The position numbers and the translations under genes were made by a program. Shown here one piece after another: positions 34,695 to 44,264 of a stretch of DNA of 64,000 nucleotides. Source of the DNA: Lachnospiraceae bacterium (GTDB lineage Bacteria > Bacillota > Clostridia > Lachnospirales > Lachnospiraceae); assembly GCA_019421365.1 (NCBI GenBank), contig JAHZFJ010000020.1, positions 1 through 64,000 of the forward strand. The letters run 5' to 3'. How positions within the stretch are numbered: position 1 is the stretch's first letter; the number at the start of each line of letters is the position of its first letter. The notes beneath the pieces were generated by a model that did no database searches, had not been told where the DNA came from, and worked only from the letters and a program-made list of their open reading frames with translations.

Positions 34695-37600
34695 ATGAAA
34701 GAGATGAATTTAGAAGAAGCAAAACGTGTAAAACAAGGGTTGTATGATCCTAGATTTGAACATGATAACTGTGGTATCGGTGCAGTTGTAAATATTAAAG
34801 GTATCAAAACTCATAAAACTGTTGAAGATGCTCTTCGAATTGTTGAGAATTTGGAACATAGAGCAGGTAAAGATGCAGATGGAAAGACAGGTGACGGGGT
34901 AGGAATCCTGTTACAGATTTCTCATAAGTTTTTTAAGAAAGCAGTGAAACCACTTGGTATCGAATTAGGTGGAGAGAGAGAATATGGTGTTGGTATGTTC
35001 TTCTTCCCACAAGAAGAGTTAAGACGCAATCAAGCAAAGAAAATGTTTGAAATAATTGTAGAAAAAGAAGGCTTAGAATTCCTTGGCTGGAGAGAGGTTC
35101 CGACTCACCCAGATACATTAGGACAAAATGCAATTGAATGTATGCCTTATATCATGCAATGTTTCATTAAAAAACCAGCTGACGTGAATAAGGGGCTTGA
35201 TTTTGACCGTAAATTATACCTTGCTAGAAGGGTGTTCGAACAAAGTAATGACAATACTTATGTTGTTTCATTATCAAGCAGAACAATCGTATACAAAGGT
35301 ATGTTTCTAGTAAATCAGTTACGTTTGTTCTTTGAAGACTTACAATGTCCAGAGTATGAATCAGCAATCGCAACGGTACATAGCCGTTTTAGTACGAATA
35401 CAAATCCTAGTTGGCAAAGAGCACATCCTAACCGTTTTATCGTGCATAACGGTGAAATTAATACCATCCGTGGTAATGCTGATAAGATGCTTGCTCGTGA
35501 AGAAACAATGGAATCTAAGTATTTGAAAGGACATATGCATAAGGTTATCCCAGTAGTTAATACAGAAGGTTCGGACTCTGCAATGCTTGATAATGCATTA
35601 GAATTCCTTGTAATGAGCGGAATGGAATTGCCGTTAGCGGTTATGATTACAATTCCTGAACCATGGAGTAATGACCGTGCTATCAGTCAAGAGAAGAAAG
35701 ACTTCTATCAATATTACGCAACAATGATGGAACCATGGGACGGTCCAGCTTCGATCTTATTCAGTGATGGTGATATTATGGGAGCAATCCTTGACCGTAA
35801 TGGTTTACGTCCATCACGTTATTATATAACAAGTGATGACAATCTAATCTTATCATCAGAAGTTGGTGTGCTTGATATTCCGGCGGATAAGATTGTTAAG
35901 AAAGAACGTCTTCGTCCTGGTAAGATGCTTCTTGTAGATACTGTTAAAGGTGAACTAATTGATGATGAAGAACTTAAGAACAAGTATGCAAGAAGAAAAC
36001 CATATGGTGAATGGTTAGACGGTAATCTTGTTTGCTTAAAAGACTTAAAGATTCCAAACAAAAAAGTTACGGAATATAGCAAAGAAGAGAGAGCAAAGTT
36101 ATTTAAAGCTTTCGGTTACACATACGAAGATTATAAAACAGCAATTCTTCCTATGGCAAAGGTAGGTGCTGAACCAATTTCAGCAATGGGTGCAGATAGT
36201 CCACTTCCTGTATTATCTAACAAAGAACAACCTTTGTTCAACTACTTTAAACAATTATTTGCTCAGGTTACGAATCCACCAATTGATGCAATTCGTGAAG
36301 AAATAGTAACTTCAACATCTGTATACATTGGAGAAGACGGAAACATCTTAGAAGAAGTGGCAGAAAACTGTAAGGTACTTAAGATTAACAATCCAATCCT
36401 TACAAATACAGACCTTCTTAAGATTAAGAACATGAAAGCAGACGGCTTCAAAGTTGAAGAGATTCCAATCACTTACTACAAGAATACTTCATTAGATAAA
36501 GCTATTGATCACCTATTTGTTGAAGCAGACCGTGCATATAAAGAAGGAGCAAATATATTAATTTTATCTGACCGTGGGGTTGATGAAAATCATGTTCCAA
36601 TTCCTTCATTACTTGCAGTTTCTGCTTTGCAACAACATCTTGTTAAGACGAAGAAGAGAACTCGTGTAGCAATGATTCTTGAAAGTGCTGAGCCTAGAGA
36701 AGTACATCATTTTGCAACATTACTTGGTTATGGTGCATGTGCAGTTAATCCATATCTTGCGCAAGATTGTATCAAACAATTAATTGATAACAACATGTTA
36801 GATAAAGATTATTATGCAGCGGTTGATGATTACAATCATGCAATCCTTCATGGTATCGTTAAGATAGCATCTAAGATGGGTATCTCTACAATTCAGTCTT
36901 ACCAGGGGTCTAAGATATTCGAGGCAATCGGTATTGATGGAGAGGTTATAGATAAATACTTCACAGATACTGTTAGTCGTATTGGTGGTATCACTATTAA
37001 AGATATAGAAAAACAAGTAGATCGTCTACATTCACAGGCATTTGATCCACTTGGATTAAACGTAGATTTAACACTTGACAGTGTAGGTAGTCACAAGTTA
37101 AGAAGTAATCAAGAAGAACATCTATATAATCCTAAGACAATTCATTTGTTACAATCAGCGACTCGTACTGGTAATTATGAGATGTTTAAAGAATATACAG
37201 CATGTATCGACGAAGAGGGTGCTGGGCTTAACTTAAGAGGCTTAATGGATTTCAACTTCCCAGAGAAGGGAATTGATATCAAAGAAGTAGAAAGCGTTGA
37301 TTCTATTGTAAAACGTTTTAAAACCGGAGCAATGTCATATGGATCTATTTCCAAAGAAGCACACGAAACATTAGCCATTGCTATGAACCGTCTTGGTGGT
37401 AAATCAAACAGTGGTGAAGGTGGAGAAAGCTTAGACCGTCTTCATGGAGGTAAAGATGGTTTGAATCGTTGTTCAGCAATCAAACAGGTTGCTTCTGGTA
37501 GATTTGGTGTAACTTCTGAGTACTTAGTAAGTGCTAACGAAATTCAAATAAAGATGGCACAAGGTGCAAAACCAGGCGAAGGTGGTCACCTTCCAGGTAA

Positions 37601-39254
37601 TAAAGTATATCCTTGGGTTGCTAAGACAAGACATTCAACTCCAGGTGTGAGCTTAATATCTCCACCACCACATCATGATATCTACTCAATCGAAGATTTA
37701 GCTCAGTTAATCTATGATTTAAAGAATTCTAACAAAGATGCTAGAATATCGGTTAAGTTAGTATCAGAAGCAGGGGTTGGTACAGTTGCAGCAGGTGTTG
37801 CTAAAGCAGGTGCAGGTGTAATCCTAATCTCTGGTTATGATGGTGGAACTGGGGCAGCTCCAAGAAGTTCTATCTATAATGCAGGACTTCCATGGGAACT
37901 TGGTCTAGCAGAGACACATCAAACATTAATTATGAATGGCCTTCGTTCTAAAGTTCGTATTGAAACAGATGGCAAATTAATGAGTGGTCGTGACGTATTA
38001 GTTGCAGCTTTACTTGGTGCAGAGGAATACGGATTTGCTACAGCGCCACTTGTAACCATGGGTTGTGTTATGATGCGAGTATGTGACTTAGATACTTGCC
38101 CAGTTGGTGTAGCAACTCAAAATCCTGAACTTAGAAAGAACTTTAGAGGTAAACCAGAATATGTAGAAAATTTCATGCGATTTATTGCACAGGAACTTCG
38201 CGAGTATATGGCTAAGTTAGGTATTAAAACAGTAGATGAATTAGTTGGTCGTACGGACTTACTTAAGGTTAAAGATACATTCAAGAAAGAGATGGCAAAC
38301 AAGCTTGATATGTCAGCAATTCTTGAATCTGAATATGTAGATACTAAGAACCCTCACATATTTGATCCAAAACAAATCTATGATTTTGAATTAGAGAACA
38401 CAATTGATGAGAAAGTATTTCTTAAAAAATTACGTCCTGCAATTGTTAATAGACAGAAAAAGACTATAGAAGCCGAAGTTACCAACGTTGACCGTTCACT
38501 TGGAACAATTCTTGGATCTGAAATTACAAGAATTCATGGAACAACATTAGATGAAGATACGATTACAATCAAATGTCATGGTGCTGGTGGTCAGAGTTTT
38601 GGAGCATTTATACCAAAAGGTCTTACATTAGAGTTATCAGGTGATTGTAACGATTACATTGGTAAAGGTTTATCAGGTGGTAAGATTATTGTATATCCTC
38701 CAAAAGGATCAAACTTCAAAGCAGAAGAGAATATCATTGTAGGTAATGTAGCTTTATATGGAGCTACAAGTGGTAAAGTATTCATCAATGGTGTAGCTGG
38801 AGAACGTTTCTGTGTACGTAACTCAGGTGCAACAGCAGTTGTTGAGGGCGTAGGTGATCATGCATGTGAATACATGACAGGTGGTCGTGTAGCTGTTCTT
38901 GGACGCACTGGTAAGAATTTTGCTGCTGGTATGAGTGGTGGTGTCGCTTACGTACTTGATGAAGATAGCAACTTATATATGAGATTGAATAAAGAACTAG
39001 TTGCGGTTGAACCAGTTACAGATAAGTATGATGTAATAGAACTTAAAAATATGATTTCTGAACATGTAAAGGTTACGAATTCAGCACGTGGAAAAGAAAT
39101 TCTTGATAATTTCATGGATTATCTTCCTAAGTTCAAGAAGATCATTCCGCATGATTACCGTAGAATGTTACAGACAATTGTACAGATGGAAGAAAAAGGA
39201 CTTAGTAGTGAGCAAGCACAAATAGAAGCATTCTATGCAAATACAAGAAAGTAG
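34695..39254 (+). CDS. gltB: Glutamate synthase (NADPH-type), large subunit
   Basis: Uses glutamine and 2-oxoglutarate to form two glutamates. Class II amidotransferase domain: HDNCGIGAVV carries the Cys that becomes the N-terminal nucleophile after propeptide removal. The central and FMN-binding synthase domains follow, with RLGGKSNSGEGGES, KPGEGGHLPG and the iron-sulfur Cys cluster CVMMRVCDLDTCPVG. The GXGXG repeat domain ends the protein (GLSGGKIIVYPP). The length of about 1519 residues is standard. The start is uncertain: ATG 34695 suits the family, ATG 34683 is only 2 nt from AAAGG. gltD follows, and the leader is attenuated. Confidence 0.96.
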   Translation: MKEMNLEEAKRVKQGLYDPRFEHDNCGIGAVVNIKGIKTHKTVEDALRIVENLEHRAGKDADGKTGDGVGILLQISHKFFKKAVKPLGIELGGEREYGVGMFFFPQEELRRNQAKKMFEIIVEKEGLEFLGWREVPTHPDTLGQNAIECMPYIMQCFIKKPADVNKGLDFDRKLYLARRVFEQSNDNTYVVSLSSRTIVYKGMFLVNQLRLFFEDLQCPEYESAIATVHSRFSTNTNPSWQRAHPNRFIVHNGEINTIRGNADKMLAREETMESKYLKGHMHKVIPVVNTEGSDSAMLDNALEFLVMSGMELPLAVMITIPEPWSNDRAISQEKKDFYQYYATMMEPWDGPASILFSDGDIMGAILDRNGLRPSRYYITSDDNLILSSEVGVLDIPADKIVKKERLRPGKMLLVDTVKGELIDDEELKNKYARRKPYGEWLDGNLVCLKDLKIPNKKVTEYSKEERAKLFKAFGYTYEDYKTAILPMAKVGAEPISAMGADSPLPVLSNKEQPLFNYFKQLFAQVTNPPIDAIREEIVTSTSVYIGEDGNILEEVAENCKVLKINNPILTNTDLLKIKNMKADGFKVEEIPITYYKNTSLDKAIDHLFVEADRAYKEGANILILSDRGVDENHVPIPSLLAVSALQQHLVKTKKRTRVAMILESAEPREVHHFATLLGYGACAVNPYLAQDCIKQLIDNNMLDKDYYAAVDDYNHAILHGIVKIASKMGISTIQSYQGSKIFEAIGIDGEVIDKYFTDTVSRIGGITIKDIEKQVDRLHSQAFDPLGLNVDLTLDSVGSHKLRSNQEEHLYNPKTIHLLQSATRTGNYEMFKEYTACIDEEGAGLNLRGLMDFNFPEKGIDIKEVESVDSIVKRFKTGAMSYGSISKEAHETLAIAMNRLGGKSNSGEGGESLDRLHGGKDGLNRCSAIKQVASGRFGVTSEYLVSANEIQIKMAQGAKPGEGGHLPGNKVYPWVAKTRHSTPGVSLISPPPHHDIYSIEDLAQLIYDLKNSNKDARISVKLVSEAGVGTVAAGVAKAGAGVILISGYDGGTGAAPRSSIYNAGLPWELGLAETHQTLIMNGLRSKVRIETDGKLMSGRDVLVAALLGAEEYGFATAPLVTMGCVMMRVCDLDTCPVGVATQNPELRKNFRGKPEYVENFMRFIAQELREYMAKLGIKTVDELVGRTDLLKVKDTFKKEMANKLDMSAILESEYVDTKNPHIFDPKQIYDFELENTIDEKVFLKKLRPAIVNRQKKTIEAEVTNVDRSLGTILGSEITRIHGTTLDEDTITIKCHGAGGQSFGAFIPKGLTLELSGDCNDYIGKGLSGGKIIVYPPKGSNFKAEENIIVGNVALYGATSGKVFINGVAGERFCVRNSGATAVVEGVGDHACEYMTGGRVAVLGRTGKNFAAGMSGGVAYVLDEDSNLYMRLNKELVAVEPVTDKYDVIELKNMISEHVKVTNSARGKEILDNFMDYLPKFKKIIPHDYRRMLQTIVQMEEKGLSSEQAQIEAFYANTRK

Positions 39255-39264
39255 AGTGGGAAAA

Positions 39265-39318
39265 GGTTGAAAAAGCTTAGCTTTTTCAACCGGAGATTTG
39301 TGCTTAGCATCAAGTCTC
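39265..39318 (+). other. Two consecutive hairpins between gltB and gltD
   Basis: GGTTGAAAAAGC-TTA-GCTTTTTCAACC (39265-39291) is a perfect 12-bp stem. GAGATTTG...CAAGTCTC with core TGC-TTA-GCA (39293-39318) follows after 1 nt. Both have a TTA loop, and there is no T-run, so they are more likely mRNA processing or stability elements than terminators. Confidence 0.7.
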
Positions 39319-39345
39319 TGGACTTTAGAAAGGAGAACTTAAATT

Positions 39346-40833
39346 ATGGGAAAACCAACTGGATTTATAGATTATGAAAGAAAATGTAATCAGGCAATAG
39401 AGCCCAAAGATAGAATTGAGAATTTTAATGAATTCCATATGCCATTGTCAAAAGAAGAGCGTAAAAAACAAGGTGCTAGATGTATGGAATGCGGTGTTCC
39501 ATTCTGCCAATCGGGAATGATGATTGGTGGAATGACATCCGGATGTCCACTTAACAATCTAATTCCTGAATGGAATGATTTATTATTTACAGATAATATG
39601 GGGCAAGCGCTCAATCGTCTGTTAAAGACTAATAATTTTCCAGAGTTTACTGCAAGAGTATGTCCTGCTCCATGTGAAGCTGCTTGTACTTGTGGTTTGA
39701 ATGGAAATCCAGTATCAATAAAAGAAAATGAACTGGAAATTATCGAGAATGGATTTGAAAAAGGCTATATGAAAGCAAATCCTCCTAAAATCCGTACTGG
39801 TAAGAAAATTGCTGTTATTGGCTCTGGCCCTTCTGGTCTTGCAGCCGCAGATCAATTAAACAAGCGAGGACATCTTGTGACTGTATTCGAACGTGAAGAT
39901 CGTGTGGGCGGATTATTAATGTATGGTATACCTAACATGAAATTAGAGAAACACATTATTGATCGTAAAATTGATATTATGAGAGAAGAAGGTGTTACAT
40001 TTGTAACAGGTGCTGATGTTGGTGTTAATTACAAAGCAAATAAGATTACAAAGGAATTTGACAGCGTTATCTTAACTTGTGGTGCTTCTAATCCAAGAGA
40101 TATCAATGTTCCTGGTAGAACAGCAAAAGGAATTTATTTTGCCGTAGACTTCTTAAAATCTACTACTAAGAGTCTATTAGATTCGGATCTTAAAGAAGGT
40201 ACGTACATCAGTGCAAAGGATAAGAATGTTCTTGTAATTGGTGGAGGCGACACTGGTAATGATTGTGTTGGTACATCCGTTAGGCATGGAGCTAAATCTG
40301 TTATTCAACTAGAGATGATGCCAAAACTTCCTGATCAAAGAGCCGAGAATAATCCTTGGCCAGAATGGCCTCGTGTCTGCAAGACAGATTATGGTCAAGA
40401 AGAGGCAATAGAAGTATTCGGTCATGACCCTAGAGTGTATCAGACTACAGTGAAAGAGTTTATAGCAGATGAAGCAGGCAATGTATGCAAAGCAAAGCTT
40501 GTGAAGTTAGAAAGTAAATTCAATGAAGAGGCTAAACGTTACTTCATGGCAGAAGTTTCAGGTAGTGAATATGAGGTGGATGTAGATTTAGTTCTCATTG
40601 CAGCAGGATTTTTAGGCACACAAAGTTATGTGGCAAAAGCTTTTGAAGTTGAACTTAACGAAAGAACGAATGTAGCCACGGAGAATGGAACATATAAAAC
40701 AAGTGAAAAGAATGTCTTTGTTGCAGGTGACATGCGCCGTGGACAGTCACTTGTAGTATGGGCAATCCGTGAAGGTCGTGAAGTTGCCAAAGAAGTGGAT
40801 ACACATCTTATGGGATATAGTAATTTAAAATAA
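39346..40833 (+). CDS. gltD: Glutamate synthase, small subunit
   Basis: Delivers electrons from NAD(P)H through FAD and two [4Fe-4S] clusters to GltB. The N-terminal Cys clusters are visible as CMECGVPFC, CPLNN and CPAPCEAACTCG (about 47-125). The FAD-binding motif is IAVIGSGPSGLAAADQL (about 156) and the NAD(P)H-binding motif VLVIGGGDTGNDCVGT (about 298). The terminal FVAGDMRRGQSLVVWAIREG is typical. 495 residues is standard. Strong AAAGGAG site, 92 nt after gltB, and followed by a terminator. Confidence 0.96.
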   Translation: MGKPTGFIDYERKCNQAIEPKDRIENFNEFHMPLSKEERKKQGARCMECGVPFCQSGMMIGGMTSGCPLNNLIPEWNDLLFTDNMGQALNRLLKTNNFPEFTARVCPAPCEAACTCGLNGNPVSIKENELEIIENGFEKGYMKANPPKIRTGKKIAVIGSGPSGLAAADQLNKRGHLVTVFEREDRVGGLLMYGIPNMKLEKHIIDRKIDIMREEGVTFVTGADVGVNYKANKITKEFDSVILTCGASNPRDINVPGRTAKGIYFAVDFLKSTTKSLLDSDLKEGTYISAKDKNVLVIGGGDTGNDCVGTSVRHGAKSVIQLEMMPKLPDQRAENNPWPEWPRVCKTDYGQEEAIEVFGHDPRVYQTTVKEFIADEAGNVCKAKLVKLESKFNEEAKRYFMAEVSGSEYEVDVDLVLIAAGFLGTQSYVAKAFEVELNERTNVATENGTYKTSEKNVFVAGDMRRGQSLVVWAIREGREVAKEVDTHLMGYSNLK

Positions 40834-40892
40834 TTCTAGATTGTATCAGTTATTGTATAAGAATATTATTCGGATAAATATATAGGTCATAG

Positions 40893-40946
40893 CAAAGTCA
40901 TAGGATCATGGTTGTAAGAATCATGTTCCTATGACTTTGTTTTTTT
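40893..40946 (+). terminator. Terminator of gltBD
   Basis: CAAAGTCATAGG-ATCATG pairs with CATG-TTCCTATGACTTTG and is followed by seven T. Confidence 0.92.
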
Positions 40947-41090
40947 ATATATGGATAGCTTTATTTGTAGACTATTCGACTGAAAATTACAAGATAAAGC
41001 AACTTGCTATAAGTGGTTATAAATGGTAAAATTGGTATAGGTATGAGTTTTAAAGCCATTAGAGCTTTTTAGTATATGGGGAGGGGATTT

Positions 41091-41792
41091 ATGAAGATAA
41101 AGATGCAACTGATAGCTATCGTTGCGGCATTCCTAGTTGGTATTGTTGGCTGTTCTACAGAAAGGGACAATAATGCTAATAGTGGGGGTGTGTTCGGAGC
41201 TGGAGGCGTTGAAGGCGAGGATCTCAATATCAAAGAAAATAACCAAGATTTTACTGTTGAGAAAGATAAGATTACTATACATTTTGAATTATATAATGTG
41301 GGGCATGAAAAGCAAGAAGATGGAACAACAAGGCTTAGTGTAGAAGGGTATTCAGGGAGTTATGAAGAAATTTCACTTCCCTTTTTATCCTATGTGTTAG
41401 CATTGCCACAAGATACAGCACTGAAGGATGTTGATGCTCCATTGTGGTCAGAAACAGTTCATATCATAGACAATATAAAGCTTACTAATCTAGCATTAAA
41501 CCCTGTGCAAAGTGAAGAGGGGACAGGAGTATATGAATCAACAAGTGATGATGGTTTTAAGATGAAAGTATTTGTACAGAAATATCAAGGGATACCGGTT
41601 GTATATATTTCAATATTTCCTATTGTATATAATGTGGAATCACAACAAATTAGGTTTGTTGAGAGTGGCGACTTTCAACTTAATTTGAAAGAAGAAACTT
41701 GGGATATGTCCCATTATGATTCTCCTGAACGTATGAAGAATGTAGTCGATAACCCAGATATTGTTGACTCATACAAGGTATCAGAGAATTAA
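41091..41792 (+). CDS. Hypothetical lipoprotein
   Basis: The ATG at 41091 is preceded by GGGGAGGGG; an ATG at 41076 lies before that site and is rejected. 233 residues. The signal peptide ends in a lipobox VGIVGC, so the protein is expected on the outer membrane face. The mature region starts with an Asn/Gly-rich linker and continues as a beta-rich domain with many acidic residues. No family is recognised. It stands alone between gltD and the NfeD-like gene. Confidence 0.7.
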   Translation: MKIKMQLIAIVAAFLVGIVGCSTERDNNANSGGVFGAGGVEGEDLNIKENNQDFTVEKDKITIHFELYNVGHEKQEDGTTRLSVEGYSGSYEEISLPFLSYVLALPQDTALKDVDAPLWSETVHIIDNIKLTNLALNPVQSEEGTGVYESTSDDGFKMKVFVQKYQGIPVVYISIFPIVYNVESQQIRFVESGDFQLNLKEETWDMSHYDSPERMKNVVDNPDIVDSYKVSEN

Positions 41793-41903
41793 AAATGTAT
41801 TAACAAATATAGTTATCTTAAATCAAATCTTAATAAAGATTTAATCAAAGGGAATGCTTAATGGTGTATAATACAGGAAATGAATACAGAAAAGGGGAAT
41901 AAG

Positions 41904-42473
41904 ATGGATCGAGCATATACGATATGTATAATAATAGGTATTGGGATACCGTTGTTATCTTTAATATTAGGGCAAATAACGAATATGATTGACGGATTTT
42001 TTGATGGTTTATCAGGGATATTAGAAGGTTTGCATATCGATTTGAATATTGAAATAGGCAATATGCATCTATGCTTGTTACCTTTCTCAGTTCAAAGTAT
42101 CTGTGCAGGATTATTAGTATTTGGTGCACTTGGTAAGATGCTATTACATAATAGTAATCAGACCTTGAGTATTATTATAGCGGTAGCATTCGGATACCTA
42201 GTGGCTGTTATCGTACAGACTTTAATACATAAGTTAAAACAAGTTGAAAATACTACGTATTCCAAAGAACAACTCCTATTGTTTGATGCGAAAATAGTGA
42301 ATACTATAATTCCAGGAGGCTTTGGTAGTGTTAGTATAACAACTTTAGATGGAATAACAACATCATATCCAGCGAAATCGGCTGTTTCTAATGAAGGAAT
42401 CCGACAAGATACAAAGGTTAGAGTATTATATTTTGAAAAAAATGTTGCTATTGTAGAGAAAGCAGAGGAGTAA
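41904..42473 (+). CDS. NfeD-like membrane protein, flotillin partner
   Basis: A 189-residue protein. ATG 41904 follows AAAAGGGGAATAAG; an upstream ATG at 41880 has no ribosome site. Three hydrophobic segments (about 5-25, 50-75 and 82-104) are followed by a soluble C-terminal OB-like domain (about 120-185: AKIVNTIIPGGFGSVSITTL, VLYFEKNVAIVEKAEE). This layout and its place 84 nt before the flotillin gene match NfeD proteins, which work with flotillins in membrane microdomains. The sequence signature is weak, so the call depends partly on context. Confidence 0.75.
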   Translation: MDRAYTICIIIGIGIPLLSLILGQITNMIDGFFDGLSGILEGLHIDLNIEIGNMHLCLLPFSVQSICAGLLVFGALGKMLLHNSNQTLSIIIAVAFGYLVAVIVQTLIHKLKQVENTTYSKEQLLLFDAKIVNTIIPGGFGSVSITTLDGITTSYPAKSAVSNEGIRQDTKVRVLYFEKNVAIVEKAEE

Positions 42474-42557
42474 TAGGTATTATCATGATAGTAAACAGAT
42501 GAATATCTGTTTCACTATAGAGAAACTAGAGGTTAATGAGGTTAAGGAGGGTATAGT

Positions 42558-44153
42558 ATGCCAGAAAATTTGGAAAGAATGTTACCAGTACTTCTAATTG
42601 TTGTTGGAATTATTATTATATTGATGGTGATTCTATCAATGTGGAAGAAAGTACCGCAGGATAAAGCAGCGGTTGTAACAGGTTTGAAGAAGAGGATTAT
42701 CACAGGTGGTGGTGGTCTTGTAATCCCAGTGTTTGAAAGAATTGATTACATATCTCTTGGTAATATACAGCTTGATGTTGTAACAGATGAGAGTATGTCA
42801 TCCCAAGGTGTACCAATTGCAGTTATAGGTACAGCGGTAATTAAGGTAAAGAATGAACAGAATTCTATTTTCAATGCAATTGAGCAATTCACAGGTAAGA
42901 ACGAAGCTATGATAGAGCAATCGATCCGTAGTACAGCAACAAATGTACTTGAAGGAAAGCTTCGTGAAATTGTATCCACAATGACTGTTGAAGAGATATA
43001 CCGTGATAGGGAGACCTTCTCTTCTAAAGTTCAAGAAGTAGTGGGAACTGAGTTAACTGAGATGGGCCTTGAGGTTAAGGTATTTACCATTAAAGATATT
43101 AATGATAGTAATGGTTATATTAATGCACTTGGTGTAAAACAGATAGCAGAGAAGAAAAAAGATGCAGAGATAGCCAGAGCAGAAGCTGACCGTGAGATGC
43201 AGATTGAGACTTCTAAAGCAAGGAGAGCTGGCGAGCAGGCAAGATTACTCGCTGAAACAGAAATTGCAGAAGCTACCAAGTTAAAACAAGTGCAAGAAGC
43301 TGCATATATGCAAGAGCAACAAGCAGCAAAAGCAAAAGCCGATGCAGCTTATGAAATTCAGAAGAACATAACAAACAAAGAAGTAGTCACAGCAGAGATG
43401 GATGCTGAATTATTAAAACAAGAAAGACAAAAAGATATTGAAGCTGCTCAAGTACAGATCATGATTACGAAAGAGCAGAAGAATATTGAACTTGCACAAA
43501 AACAAGCAGAACGTAAGAAAGAAAGTCTTCGAGCAGAAGTTGTTGAACCAGCGATTGCTGATAAAGAGAAGCAACAGACGATTGCAGATGCCGAAAAGTA
43601 TCGTAAGATAGCAGAAGCAGAAGCACAGGCACAAGCGCAGACAAGATTTGCCCAAGCGGAAGCAGAAGCGAGAAAAATTAAAGCAATTGCAGAAGCAGAG
43701 GCTATTAAACAAACTGGTCAAGCAGAAGCAGATGTAATTACTCAAAAGGGTACTGCAGAGGCTTCCGCTATTCGTGCAAAGGGTATTGCAGAAGCAGAAG
43801 CAATGGAGAAAAAGGCAGAAGCTTATCAGAAATATTCTGGAGCTGCAGTTGCTGAAATGCTCATTAAAGTATTACCTGATGTTGCAGAGAATATTGCTAA
43901 ACCATTATCACAGATTGATAAGATTATTATCATGGATGGCGGTAACACAGATGGTAATGGAGTCTCAAACGTAGCTTCTAATGTGACAGGTGTTATGACT
44001 CAAGTAATGGAGTCGATGAAGGAAGTAACAGGTATTGATTTGTCTGATCTTGTTAAAGCCAAAGGATATGATGCACAAGTTACACGGAATGTTAATATCA
44101 ATGCAAATGCTAGTAAGGAAGTTGCAGCTACAATAGATGCAATTAGCGAGTAA
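42558..44153 (+). CDS. Flotillin-family SPFH-domain protein
   Basis: Scaffold of ordered membrane microdomains. N-terminal membrane anchor (about 9-28: VLLIVVGIIIILMVILSM). SPFH/band 7 domain (about 30-210) with VTGLKKRIITGGGGLVIPVF and EVFTIKDIND-like text. A long Ala/Glu/Lys/Gln coiled coil (about 215-420, AEAEAR and KAEAEA-type repeats). C-terminal domain to 531. Matches FloT/YuaG in length and order, with the NfeD-like partner just upstream, as in other Firmicutes. Confidence 0.93.
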   Translation: MPENLERMLPVLLIVVGIIIILMVILSMWKKVPQDKAAVVTGLKKRIITGGGGLVIPVFERIDYISLGNIQLDVVTDESMSSQGVPIAVIGTAVIKVKNEQNSIFNAIEQFTGKNEAMIEQSIRSTATNVLEGKLREIVSTMTVEEIYRDRETFSSKVQEVVGTELTEMGLEVKVFTIKDINDSNGYINALGVKQIAEKKKDAEIARAEADREMQIETSKARRAGEQARLLAETEIAEATKLKQVQEAAYMQEQQAAKAKADAAYEIQKNITNKEVVTAEMDAELLKQERQKDIEAAQVQIMITKEQKNIELAQKQAERKKESLRAEVVEPAIADKEKQQTIADAEKYRKIAEAEAQAQAQTRFAQAEAEARKIKAIAEAEAIKQTGQAEADVITQKGTAEASAIRAKGIAEAEAMEKKAEAYQKYSGAAVAEMLIKVLPDVAENIAKPLSQIDKIIIMDGGNTDGNGVSNVASNVTGVMTQVMESMKEVTGIDLSDLVKAKGYDAQVTRNVNINANASKEVAATIDAISE

Positions 44154-44161
44154 ATAAATTT

Positions 44162-44205
44162 GGGTTGTTGCAAACGAGTTATCTTCACTTAAGTTGCAAC
44201 AACCC
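44162..44205 (+). terminator. Terminator after the flotillin gene
   Basis: GGGTTGTTGCAA pairs with TTGCAACAACCC (12 bp), with a 20-nt loop. The T-tract is weak. Confidence 0.75.
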
Positions 44206-44264
44206 CATTTGTAAATAGGGGATAAGATTTCTAGATAATTAATAAAGGACAGTTAGGGGAAGAC

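Noticed and set aside
41845..42129. Minus-strand frames opposite the NfeD-like gene
   Set aside because: Antisense of a membrane protein; hydrophobic content comes from complementary codons.
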